Assembly (NCBI RefSeq): GCF_003604195.1
Contig: NZ_QXGR01000001.1
Location: 124,001 to 188,000 of the forward strand
Direction: 5' to 3'
From: Simplicispira lacusdiani
GTDB taxonomy: Bacteria > Pseudomonadota > Gammaproteobacteria > Burkholderiales > Burkholderiaceae_C
DNA: 64,000 bases
A model generated the notes under the pieces. It worked only from the letters and a program-made list of their open reading frames with translations, did not search any database and was not told the DNA's origin. Every line of letters begins with the position of its first letter. Positions within the stretch are counted from its first letter, which is position 1. The translations under genes and the position numbers were made by a program. Positions 52,121-59,891 of the stretch are shown here, piece by piece.

Positions 52121-54421
52121 TTAGCGGCGTGCGCCGGCCAAGGCACCCGCAGGGGCGGCCGGTGCGCGCGCGCCGAACACGCCGCTCACCACCTGCCAGA
52201 CCACGGCGAGCGCGCCGACGATGAAGACCAGGTCGCCGAAGGTGCGCACCCAGCGCAGTTGCTGCAGCAGGGGCTGCTGCAGGAATTCCTCGCTGCGCGC
52301 GTACCACAGCCCGTGGGTGAAGCTGGCGTGGAACTGGAACAGCGCGATGGGCAGCAGGCTGGTGGCGATCATCAGCACCAGGCCGGCGTTGAGCCACCAG
52401 AAGCCGGTCTTCATGAGGCGCTCGTTGAACACGAGCTGCGGGCGGATGTAGCGCAGCACCAGCAGCGTGAAGCCCAGCGCCAGGAAGCCGTACACCCCGA
52501 ACAGCGCGGCGTGCGCGTGCATGGGCGTGGTGTTGAGGCCCTGGATGTAGTACAGCGCGACCGGCGGGTTGATGAGGAAGCCGAAGACGCCAGCGCCGAG
52601 CATGTTCCAGAACGCCACGGCGATGAAGCACATCAGCGGCCACTTGAGGTTGTCCATCCACGGCGCCTTGTTCTTCAGGCGCCAGTGCTCCCAGGCCTCG
52701 TGGCCCAGCACCACCAGCGGCACCACTTCGAGCGCGCTGAAGGCGGCGCCCACGGCCATCACCGGGGTGGTAGTGCCGCTGAAGTACAGGTGGTGGAAGG
52801 TGCCCGGAATGCCACCCAGCATGAACAGCGAGGCCGAGGCCAGGCTGGCCGTGGTGGCCATGCGGTAGGACACCAGGCCCAGGGTGGAGAAGATGAAGGC
52901 CAGCGCCGTGGTGGCGAACACTTCGAAGAAGCCCTCCACCCACAGGTGCACCACCCACCAGCGCCAGTACTCCATCACCGACAGGTGCGTGCGCTCGCCG
53001 TAGAACAGGCCGGAGCCGTAGAACAGGCCGATGGCCACGATGGAGAAGGTCAGCAGCGCCAGCAGGTTCTTGTCCTGGCCGCTGGGCGCGAGCAGCGCGG
53101 GGAACACACCGCGCGCCATCAGCACCAGCCAGAAGGCGATGCCGGCGAACTTGCCGATCTGCCACAGGCGGCCCAGGTCCACGTATTCATAGCCCTGGTG
53201 GCCGAGCCAGAAATTCCACTCGGGCGGCAGGATCTGGGCAATGGCCAGGTAGTTGCCGATGAACGAGCCCGCCACCACGACGACCAGCGCCCAGAACAAC
53301 ACATCCACGCCGAGCTTCTGGAATTTCGGGTCCTTGCCGCCGTTGATGAGCGGCGCGAGGAACAGGCCGGCGGCCAGGAAGCCGGTGGCGATCCAGAACA
53401 GCGCGCTCTGGATGTGCCAGGTGCGCACCAGCGCATAGGGGAACCACTGCGACACATCGATGCCGTAGAACTTCTGCCCTTCCACCGTGTAGTGCGCGGT
53501 GAAGCCGCCCAGCATGACCTGGAAGGTGAACAGCGCCACCACGAGGAAAAGGTACTTGCCCAGCGCGCGCTGCGAGGCCGTGAGCGGCACGCGCGTGAGC
53601 GGGTCGTGCTTGGGCGGCACGGGGTCTTCCTCGTCGTGCTTGCCCAGAAAGGCCCAGGCCCAGACCAGGAAGCCCACGCCCGCGATCAAGAGCACCACGC
53701 TGGCGACGGACCAGATCATGTTCTCGGCCGTGGGACGGTTGTCGATCAACGGCTCGTGCGGCCAGTTGTTGGTGTAGGTGGCACCGGTGCCGCCGCCCAC
53801 ATCGGCCGGGCGCTCGGTGGCGGCGGCCCAGGCGGTCCAGAAGAAGAAGCCGGCCATCTGCGCGCGCCGCTCGGTGCTGGGCAGGGTGTTCTCCTTCATG
53901 GCGTAGTGCTCGCGCGTCTTCTGGAATTCCGGCGCGTCGCTGAAGAGCTGGCTGTAGTACTGCACGTTGCGCGCAATGGCCTGCTCACGCAGCTTGGACA
54001 CCACCATCGTGCCCGTGGCGGCGTCGAAGGTGTTGGTGCGGTATTCCTTCTTCAGGCGTGCCTGCAGCACGGCCTGGGTGTCGGCGTCGAGCTGGTCGAA
54101 CGCCTTGCCGTGCTGCGCCTGCGCGGCCAGGTCCAGCCAGGCCAGCAATTCGCGGTGCAGCCAGTCGGCCGTCCAGTCGGGCGCCTGGTAGGCGCCATGG
54201 CCCCAGATGGAGCCCAGCTGCATGCCGCCCACGGATTGCCAGGCGGTCTGGCCATCCAGAATGCCCTCTTGCGTGTAGAGCACGCGCCCGTCCTCGGTCT
54301 GCACCTTTTGCGGGATGGGCGGCGCGGTGCGGTAGACCTCCACGCCGTAGTAGCCCAGCAGGCTGAAGCAGACGATCATCACGCCGATCAGCGTGAACCA
54401 GAGCTTGCGGTAGTTACCCAT
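52121..54421 (-). CDS. norZ: Quinol-dependent nitric oxide reductase (qNOR)
   Basis: 766 aa, single-subunit qNOR. The N-terminal hydrophilic extension (about 40-215) between TM1 and TM2 is typical of qNOR and replaces NorC; 13-14 membrane helices in total. Heme and FeB ligands lie in TWHIQSALFW, HLWVEGFFEVF, HHLYFSG and the HAHAALFGVYG segment. It reduces 2 NO to N2O with quinol. GAGG-type ribosome site AGGAGG 6 bases before the ATG. Divergent norR and its three boxes control it. Confidence 0.95.
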   Translation of the reverse strand: MGNYRKLWFTLIGVMIVCFSLLGYYGVEVYRTAPPIPQKVQTEDGRVLYTQEGILDGQTAWQSVGGMQLGSIWGHGAYQAPDWTADWLHRELLAWLDLAAQAQHGKAFDQLDADTQAVLQARLKKEYRTNTFDAATGTMVVSKLREQAIARNVQYYSQLFSDAPEFQKTREHYAMKENTLPSTERRAQMAGFFFWTAWAAATERPADVGGGTGATYTNNWPHEPLIDNRPTAENMIWSVASVVLLIAGVGFLVWAWAFLGKHDEEDPVPPKHDPLTRVPLTASQRALGKYLFLVVALFTFQVMLGGFTAHYTVEGQKFYGIDVSQWFPYALVRTWHIQSALFWIATGFLAAGLFLAPLINGGKDPKFQKLGVDVLFWALVVVVAGSFIGNYLAIAQILPPEWNFWLGHQGYEYVDLGRLWQIGKFAGIAFWLVLMARGVFPALLAPSGQDKNLLALLTFSIVAIGLFYGSGLFYGERTHLSVMEYWRWWVVHLWVEGFFEVFATTALAFIFSTLGLVSYRMATTASLASASLFMLGGIPGTFHHLYFSGTTTPVMAVGAAFSALEVVPLVVLGHEAWEHWRLKNKAPWMDNLKWPLMCFIAVAFWNMLGAGVFGFLINPPVALYYIQGLNTTPMHAHAALFGVYGFLALGFTLLVLRYIRPQLVFNERLMKTGFWWLNAGLVLMIATSLLPIALFQFHASFTHGLWYARSEEFLQQPLLQQLRWVRTFGDLVFIVGALAVVWQVVSGVFGARAPAAPAGALAGARR

Positions 54422-54521
54422 GGCACACCTCCTGGCGGCTGGCGCGGTGCGCTCGGGCACTGGGGGCTTGGCCGGCCCGCCCTCTCGGGGGCCGGTGGGG
54501 ATTCGCGGAAACCGGGTGCAT
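54414..54521 (-). CDS. Possible 35-aa leader peptide overlapping the norZ start
   Basis: GAGGAG stands four bases before ATG 54521; the frame reads 35 arginine/proline-rich codons and stops (TAA) over the second and third norZ codons. It lies in the mRNA leader downstream of the sigma-54 promoter. The composition is not protein-like beyond the good ribosome site, so it may be an upstream coupling ORF or chance. Confidence 0.25.
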   Translation of the reverse strand: MHPVSANPHRPPRGRAGQAPSARAHRASRQEVCHG

Positions 54522-54559
54522 GGTGCTCCTCTCGTAAAGATGAATTACGAATGAACATT

Positions 54560-54575
54560 TGCACGGTTCGGGCCA
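54560..54575 (-). promoter_or_regulatory. Sigma-54 promoter for norZ
   Basis: TGGCCCGAACCGTGCA: GG at -24 and GC at -12 separated by exactly ten bases. The first NorR box begins 40 bases upstream of the -24 element on this strand. Confidence 0.72.
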
Positions 54576-54614
54576 GCTTTGGCGCTTAATCAAATCAAGG
54601 GTTTACACCAATCA

Positions 54615-54629
54615 GGGTGAATTCAACCC
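54615..54629. promoter_or_regulatory. NorR box 1
   Basis: GGGT-GAATTCA-ACCC, fitting the NorR pattern GGT-N7-ACC. Confidence 0.85.
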
Positions 54630-54639
54630 TGCAACCAAA

Positions 54640-54654
54640 GGGTATCAAGTACCA
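54640..54654. promoter_or_regulatory. NorR box 2
   Basis: GGGT-ATCAAGT-ACCA, fitting GGT-N7-ACC; starts 25 bases after box 1. Confidence 0.85.
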
Positions 54655-54659
54655 TACAA

Positions 54660-54674
54660 GGGTCATGAATACCC
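54660..54674. promoter_or_regulatory. NorR box 3, overlapping the norR start codon
   Basis: GGGT-CATGAAT-ACCC; the norR ATG (54665) lies inside it. Starts 20 bases after box 2. Occupancy should also limit norR expression. Confidence 0.85.
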
Positions 54675-56239
54675 TGATCGAAGCCCCCTGGCTGGCCGAC
54701 CTGGCCACCGAACTGCCCGCCAACGTGCGCCTGCAGCGCCTCATCGGCGGCCTGCGCGCGCATTTCTGCTGCGGCGCGGTGGCGCTGCTGCGGCTGGAGG
54801 AGGACCACCTGTGCCCCGTGGTGGTGGACGGCCTGGTGAGCGAGGCCCTGGGCCGGCGCTTCGCCGTGCGCCAGCACCCGCGCCTGGCGGCCATCCTGGC
54901 GCGCGGCGAGGTCACCTGCTTCGACCGCGACAGTCAGTTGCCCGACCCGTATGACGGCCTGCTCGACACCCTGGTGGGCGAACCGCTGCCGGTGCACGAC
55001 TGCATGGGCGTGGCGCTGCGCATCGACGGCCGGCCCTGGGGCGTGCTCACGCTCGACGCGCTGCAGACCGGCACCTTCGACGAGCGCGCGCGCGCCGACC
55101 TGGCCGACTGCGCCGTGCACGTGGAGGCCGCCGTGCGCATCACCCGGCTGGAGCAGCAGGTGCAGGTGCTGGGCCGCGCCGGCAGCGCGCACGCGGGCGA
55201 GCCGCACGACGACCCGGCCCTGCGCAGCGCCCTGGACGACAGCGAGATCCTGGGCCAGAGCGAGGCCCTGCTGCGCCTGCAGCACGAGGTGAAGGTGGTG
55301 GCCGGCTCCGACCTGCCCGTGCTGCTGCTGGGCGAGACCGGCGTGGGCAAGGAGCTGTTCGCGCGCTTGCTGCACCGCCATTCGCCACGCCGGGGCAAGC
55401 CGCTGGTGCACGTGAACTGCGCCGCGCTGCCCGAATCATTGGCCGAGAGCGAGCTGTTCGGCCACCGCCGGGGCGCGTTCTCGGGCGCGGTGACCGACCG
55501 GCCCGGCCGCTTCGAGGCCGCCGAGGGCGGCACGCTGTTCCTCGACGAGGTGGGCGAACTGCCCCTGCCCGTGCAGGCCAAGCTGCTGCGCACGCTGCAG
55601 AACGGCGAAATCCAGCGCCTGGGCGCCGACGAGCCCCGCCGCGTGAACGTGCGCGTGGTGGCCGCCACCAACCGCAGCCTGCGCGACCATGTGCGCGACG
55701 GATCGTTCCGCGCCGACCTGTACCACCGCCTCTCGGTCTACCCGGTGCCCATCCCGCCGCTGCGCGAGCGCGGCGACGACGTGCTGCTGCTGGCCGGGCG
55801 CTTTCTGGAGCAAAACCGTGCACGCCTGGGCCTGCGCAGCCTGCGTCTTTCCGGCGCGGCCCAGGCGGCGCTGCGCCACTACCACTGGCCCGGCAACATC
55901 CGCGAGCTGGAGCATGTCATCAGCCGTGCCGCCCTCAAGGCCCTGAGCCGGGGCGCCAGCCGCAACGACATCGTCACGCTGGAGCCTGCGCTGCTGGACC
56001 TGGACGCGCTGCAGGCCCCGGCCCCGCCACCGCTGGCCGGCCCGGCGCCCGAGACCCCGCCCGCCCCCGCCGCCTTGGAGCCCACCACCCTGCGCGACGC
56101 CCTGGACGCCTGCCAGCGCCAGAGCATCCAGGCCGCGCTGGCACGCCACGACGGCAACTGGGCACGCGCGGCGCGGGCCCTGGACATCGACGCCAGCAAT
56201 CTGCACAAGCTGGCGCGGCGCCTGGGCTTGAAGAATTAG
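54665..56239 (+). CDS. norR: NO-responsive sigma-54 activator NorR
   Basis: 524 aa. GAF domain (about 15-165) with residues matching the NO-sensing iron site (D94, D97, C113, D131). AAA+ domain with Walker A GETGVGKE (223-230) and sigma-54 loop GAFSGA (270-275; Ser in place of the usual Thr). C-terminal Fis-type helix-turn-helix (480-520). NO bound at the GAF iron frees the ATPase to activate norZ. An in-frame ATG 16 codons earlier is less suitable because boxes 1-2 lie there. Confidence 0.94.
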   Translation: MNTLIEAPWLADLATELPANVRLQRLIGGLRAHFCCGAVALLRLEEDHLCPVVVDGLVSEALGRRFAVRQHPRLAAILARGEVTCFDRDSQLPDPYDGLLDTLVGEPLPVHDCMGVALRIDGRPWGVLTLDALQTGTFDERARADLADCAVHVEAAVRITRLEQQVQVLGRAGSAHAGEPHDDPALRSALDDSEILGQSEALLRLQHEVKVVAGSDLPVLLLGETGVGKELFARLLHRHSPRRGKPLVHVNCAALPESLAESELFGHRRGAFSGAVTDRPGRFEAAEGGTLFLDEVGELPLPVQAKLLRTLQNGEIQRLGADEPRRVNVRVVAATNRSLRDHVRDGSFRADLYHRLSVYPVPIPPLRERGDDVLLLAGRFLEQNRARLGLRSLRLSGAAQAALRHYHWPGNIRELEHVISRAALKALSRGASRNDIVTLEPALLDLDALQAPAPPPLAGPAPETPPAPAALEPTTLRDALDACQRQSIQAALARHDGNWARAARALDIDASNLHKLARRLGLKN

Positions 56240-56294
56240 CTATATATTTGATAGCTTATGGCGCTTAATGCGATTGCCCTGGAGGCACTTTTCA
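56236..56294 (+). repeat. Family A palindromic intergenic repeat, copy 8
   Basis: TTAGCTATATATTTGATAGC, TTATGGCGCTTAATGCG, GGAGGCACTTTTC. Begins at the norR stop and ends 22 bases before the AAA ATPase start. Confidence 0.75.
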
Positions 56295-56316
56295 CCCAAA
56301 TTTTGCGGGCCTGCCG

Positions 56317-57606
56317 ATGATTGACCAACTCCACCTCCAGAACCTCAAGGCCTGGCGCGACAGCGGCCCGGTGCGGCTGTCGCCCGTGACCATGCTGCTG
56401 GGCACCAATTCCTCGGGCAAGTCCACGTTGCTGCAAAGCCTGCTGCTGCTCAAGCAGACCGTGGCCGCGCCCGACCGCACCGTGCACCTGAACCTGGGCG
56501 GCGACGGGGCGCACGACCTGGTCCGTCTCGGCGGCTTCGACGACGTGCTCGCGCGGGGTGTGGCGGCGCCGCGCCAGTTCTCCATCGCGCTGTCGTTCCA
56601 GCGGCCCGAGGGCGAGCGCGTGCGCCACGGCCACTTTGCCTGCAGCTACGGGCAGACGGCGCGCGGGGCGGTGGCCATCCAGGCGCTGGAGCTGTCCACC
56701 GTGGCGCGGCGCTTTCGGGCCCTGCGGCGCGAGCGCGGGGCCTATGCGGTGTACGTGGACGACGAAGCCCGGCCGCGCGGCAAGGGGCCCGAACTCGCGC
56801 CCGAGCGTTCCATCGCCTTGAGCGCCGAGGCCCTGGCCCTGTTGGGCAGCGACGGCGCCCACCTGCAGGACCTGAGCCTGGCGCTGCGCCGCGAGCTGGA
56901 AGGCATCGTCTACCCCGGACCGCTGCGCCGCCGGCCCGAGCGCGACTACCTGTGGAGCAAGGCCGCCCCCGGCGAGCTGGGCAGCGACGGCCACCAGGCC
57001 ATCGACGCGCTGCTGGCCAACGCCCTGCTGCCGTCGGAACAGCAAGGCCACATGCTGCGCAGCGTGGCGCACTGGCTGCGGCGCATGGGCATGGCCGAGC
57101 AGCTCAGCGTGCGCGCGGTCGGCCGCTCGGGCCGCTACGAGCTGCTGGTGCACCACGACGGCGTGGTCGCCAACCTGCACGACGTGGGCGTGGGCGTGTC
57201 ACAGGTGCTGCCGGTGCTGGCCGTGGCCTACTGCGCGCCACCCGGCAGCACGGTGCTGCTGGAGGAGCCAGAAATCCACCTGCACCCGCTGGCCCAGGCC
57301 GTGCTGGCCGAGGTGTTCGCCGAGGTCAGCCAGCAGCGCCAGGTGCAGTTTCTGGTGGAGACGCATTCCGAGCACCTGTTCCGCCACATGCAGACGCTGA
57401 TCGCCCGGCGCCAGACCAACACCACACAGTGCCGCATGCTGTTCGTCGAGCGGCGCGGCGCCGACGCCGTGCTCGTGCCGCTGGACGTGGACGAGTTTGG
57501 CGCCGTGCGCAACTGGCCGCAGCACTTCTTTGGCGACGCGCTGGGCGAGGCGCGCGAGCAGGCCCGCGCCCGCGCACAGCGACTTCGGGAAGCATCCAGT
57601 GGCTGA
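56317..57606 (+). CDS. AAA (SMC/ABC-like) ATPase with DUF3696-type C-terminus
   Basis: 429 aa. Walker A GTNSSGKST (29-37), Walker B VLLEEPEIHLHP (about 311-322) and the H-loop VETHSEHLFRHM show an ABC-type ATPase of the OLD/RecF group. The C-terminal VRNWPQHFFGDALGEAREQ (about 390-410) matches DUF3696. Such ATPases occur in several anti-phage systems paired with a nuclease. The next gene, a PIN protein, overlaps it by 8 bases. No DNA-binding coiled coil arms of SMC length are seen. Confidence 0.88.
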   Translation: MIDQLHLQNLKAWRDSGPVRLSPVTMLLGTNSSGKSTLLQSLLLLKQTVAAPDRTVHLNLGGDGAHDLVRLGGFDDVLARGVAAPRQFSIALSFQRPEGERVRHGHFACSYGQTARGAVAIQALELSTVARRFRALRRERGAYAVYVDDEARPRGKGPELAPERSIALSAEALALLGSDGAHLQDLSLALRRELEGIVYPGPLRRRPERDYLWSKAAPGELGSDGHQAIDALLANALLPSEQQGHMLRSVAHWLRRMGMAEQLSVRAVGRSGRYELLVHHDGVVANLHDVGVGVSQVLPVLAVAYCAPPGSTVLLEEPEIHLHPLAQAVLAEVFAEVSQQRQVQFLVETHSEHLFRHMQTLIARRQTNTTQCRMLFVERRGADAVLVPLDVDEFGAVRNWPQHFFGDALGEAREQARARAQRLREASSG

Positions 57607-58162
57607 AGCGAACGCTCTGCAGGCCCGCCTGGTGGACACCAACGTGCTCATCGTCGCCAGCGCGGCCGACGAAGGCTCGCCCTTTGGTGCCGAATCCACC
57701 CCTGTGGAAGAAGCCGCCCTGCGCCAGCAGGTGTTCGACTGGCTCGAAGCCTTCGAGGCCGACCCCACGCGCCACGCCGTGCTCGACGTGGACTGGCATG
57801 TGTGCGGCGAATACCGCCACAAGCTTACCGAGCAGGACTATGGCTGGCTGGCCCTGATGCACAAGATGGACCGTGGCGAGGTCGTCTGGGTCGATGTGCT
57901 GCTCGACAAGAACGGCAACGCCGTGCTGCCCCCCGAACTGGCCGAGGCCGTGACCGACCTGGCCGACCGCAAGATGGTGGCCGCCGCGCTCGCCGCGCTG
58001 GACGCGGGCCACGCCACCCGCATCACCAACGCCGCCGACACCGACTGGATCGACTGCCAGCAGGCCCTGCACGCCGTGGGGCTGGAAATGGAAAACCTGC
58101 TGCCCGACTGGCTGCAGGCGCGCTGGCGCCAGAAACACCCACCCGCGCGGCGCGCAAAATAA
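57599..58162 (+). CDS. PIN-domain nuclease-like protein
   Basis: 187 aa from GTG 57599 (GGGAAG upstream). The PIN fold is indicated by LVDTNVLIVAS (D13), CGEYRHKL (E71), DLADRKMVAAAL (D123) and NAADTDWID (D147/D149), the expected acidic metal-binding set. Single-strand RNA cleavage is the usual PIN activity. Larger than VapC toxins (130-140 aa), and no antitoxin-like gene is adjacent; the ATPase may be the controller. Coupled to it by the 8-base overlap. Confidence 0.8.
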   Translation: MAEANALQARLVDTNVLIVASAADEGSPFGAESTPVEEAALRQQVFDWLEAFEADPTRHAVLDVDWHVCGEYRHKLTEQDYGWLALMHKMDRGEVVWVDVLLDKNGNAVLPPELAEAVTDLADRKMVAAALAALDAGHATRITNAADTDWIDCQQALHAVGLEMENLLPDWLQARWRQKHPPARRAK

Positions 58163-58169
58163 GAAACCT

Positions 58170-58847
58170 ATGCCCGAATTCTTCCGCTTTCCCCACACCC
58201 CGCACATCGCCTGGCTGGCCACGGGCGCGCCGCGCGACGACAAGGTGCTCTCGCCCGCCGAGGCCGAGGACATCCTCAGCGGCCCAGTCGTGCTGGAGGA
58301 AAAGCTCGACGGCGCCAACCTGGGCTTCTCGGTCTCGCCCGACGGCGTGCTGCGCGCGCAGAACCGGGGCCAGTACCTGCCCCAGCCCTTCCACGGCCAG
58401 TTCTCGCGCCTGGGCCCGTGGCTGGCCGCGCACGAGGACAAGCTCTTCGACGCCCTGGGCACCCACCTCGTGGCCTTTGGCGAATGGTGCGCCGCGCGCC
58501 ACTCGCTCGACTACGCCACGCTGCCCGACTGGTGGATGCTGTTCGACGTGTACGACCGCCAGGAGCAGCGCTTCTGGAGCACCGCCCGCCGCAACGCCTG
58601 GGCGGCCGAACTGGGTTTCAAGACCGTGCCTTGCCTGTACAGCGGCGAGGTGAGCCTGGACCAGTTGCGCGACTGGGTGCACGCACACGACAGCCAGTTC
58701 CGCCAAGGGCACCTCGAAGGCATCGTGGTCCGGCGCGAGAACGCGGATTGGCTGGAGAACCGCGCCAAGCTGGTGCGCGCGGACTTCACGCAGACCATCG
58801 AGGAACACTGGCGCTCGCGGGCGCTGGAGTGGAACCGGGTGGCCTGA
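58170..58847 (+). CDS. ATP-dependent RNA ligase family protein
   Basis: 225 aa. Nucleotidyltransferase motifs in order: motif I KLDGAN with lysine K45, motif III FGEW (about 103-106), IIIa LFDVYD, motif IV EGIVVR (183-188), motif V KLVR (200-203). This is the adenylyltransferase core of RNA ligases of the T4 Rnl2/DRB0094 type, without a long C-terminal domain. It starts 7 bases after the PIN gene, so it is probably co-transcribed and may reseal RNA cut by it. Confidence 0.85.
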   Translation: MPEFFRFPHTPHIAWLATGAPRDDKVLSPAEAEDILSGPVVLEEKLDGANLGFSVSPDGVLRAQNRGQYLPQPFHGQFSRLGPWLAAHEDKLFDALGTHLVAFGEWCAARHSLDYATLPDWWMLFDVYDRQEQRFWSTARRNAWAAELGFKTVPCLYSGEVSLDQLRDWVHAHDSQFRQGHLEGIVVRRENADWLENRAKLVRADFTQTIEEHWRSRALEWNRVA

Positions 58848-58865
58848 CGGCGCCCGGCGGTTGGC

Positions 58866-59408
58866 ATGACCACCTTCATCGCCCTGCTGCGCGGCATCAA
58901 TGTCGGCAAGGCCCACCGCGTGCCCATGGCCGAACTGCGCGCCCTGCTGACCGGGCTCGGCTATGCCGGCGTGGCCACGCTGCTCAACAGCGGCAACGTG
59001 GTGTTCCAGGCGTCGGGCGGCACGCCCGTCGCGCATGCCGAGGCCATCGCCCGGGCGCTGGCCGGGCAAATGCAGGTGGACGTTCCGGTCATCGTGGTGA
59101 CGGCGCAGGAGCTGGCGGCCATCGTCGCGGCCTGCCCGCTGGAGGCCGCCGCCGATCCTTCGCGCCTGCTCGTGGCCTTTGCCCAGAACGCACAAGCCCT
59201 GAGCGCACTGGAGGCCCTGCGGCCCCTGCTGGCGCCGCCCGAACGCTTCGAGATCGGTCCCCGGGCGGCCTATCTGCACTGCGCGGGCGGCATCCTCGAA
59301 AGCCGAGCCGGCAAGGCCCTGCTTGGCCGGGCGGGGCGGGAGGTCACCACCCGCAACTGGGCCACCGTGTGCAAGCTGCAGGCGCTGGCCCTTGCCCAGT
59401 CCTCCTGA
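58866..59408 (+). CDS. DUF1697 protein
   Basis: 180 aa. The start TTFIALLRGINVGKAHRVPM and VATLLNSGNVVFQA are the DUF1697 signatures. Function unknown; these are widely distributed single-copy or accessory proteins with a ferredoxin-like fold. It is 18 bases after the RNA ligase gene in the same direction. Confidence 0.9.
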   Translation: MTTFIALLRGINVGKAHRVPMAELRALLTGLGYAGVATLLNSGNVVFQASGGTPVAHAEAIARALAGQMQVDVPVIVVTAQELAAIVAACPLEAAADPSRLLVAFAQNAQALSALEALRPLLAPPERFEIGPRAAYLHCAGGILESRAGKALLGRAGREVTTRNWATVCKLQALALAQSS

Positions 59409-59422
59409 AAACAGACAAAGCC

Positions 59423-59884
59423 ATGTTGTCCCTGAAGCACCGTGTCCCGCCGCCCTTGGTCGCGCTGGCGCTGCTGCCCGCCATGTGGCTGCTGTCCGGG
59501 GTGTTGCCCACCGTCGATGCCGCGCTGCCCGTGCGCCTCGGGCTCGCCGCTGGTACCGTCCTGGCGGGCCTGGGCTTCAGCCTGGCGGGCGTGCTGGCTT
59601 TTCGCCGGGCAAGCACCACCGTCAACCCGCTGCACCCGGAACGGGCCGCTGCCCTGGTGACGACGGGCGTCTACCGGATCACCCGCAACCCGATGTATGT
59701 CGGAATGGTGCTGGTGCTGCTGGCCTGGGCGGTGCTGCTCGCGTCCCCCGTGGCGCTCGCGGGGCCGGTCGTCTTCATTGCCTACATGAACCGCTTCCAG
59801 ATCGGCCCCGAGGAGCAGGCACTCGGCGCCCTGTTCGGCCCGGAGTACGCGGCGTACCGGTCCCGCGTCCGCCGCTGGATCTGA
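59423..59884 (+). CDS. Isoprenylcysteine carboxyl methyltransferase-like (ICMT/PEMT family) membrane protein
   Basis: 153 aa. About four hydrophobic segments (10-30, 38-58, 88-118) and the family signature GVYRITRNPMYVGM...EEQALGALFGPEYAAYRSRV. The small bacterial members are putative SAM-dependent membrane methyltransferases of unknown substrate. Last gene of the rightward run, 14 bases after DUF1697. Confidence 0.86.
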   Translation: MLSLKHRVPPPLVALALLPAMWLLSGVLPTVDAALPVRLGLAAGTVLAGLGFSLAGVLAFRRASTTVNPLHPERAAALVTTGVYRITRNPMYVGMVLVLLAWAVLLASPVALAGPVVFIAYMNRFQIGPEEQALGALFGPEYAAYRSRVRRWI

Positions 59885-59891
59885 CGAGGGG

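Noticed and set aside
54586..54599. FNR-like box near the norZ promoter (TTGATTTGATTAAG on the minus strand)
   Set aside because: The spacer between half-sites is three bases, not four, and the second half is poor; it may instead be part of a decayed repeat.
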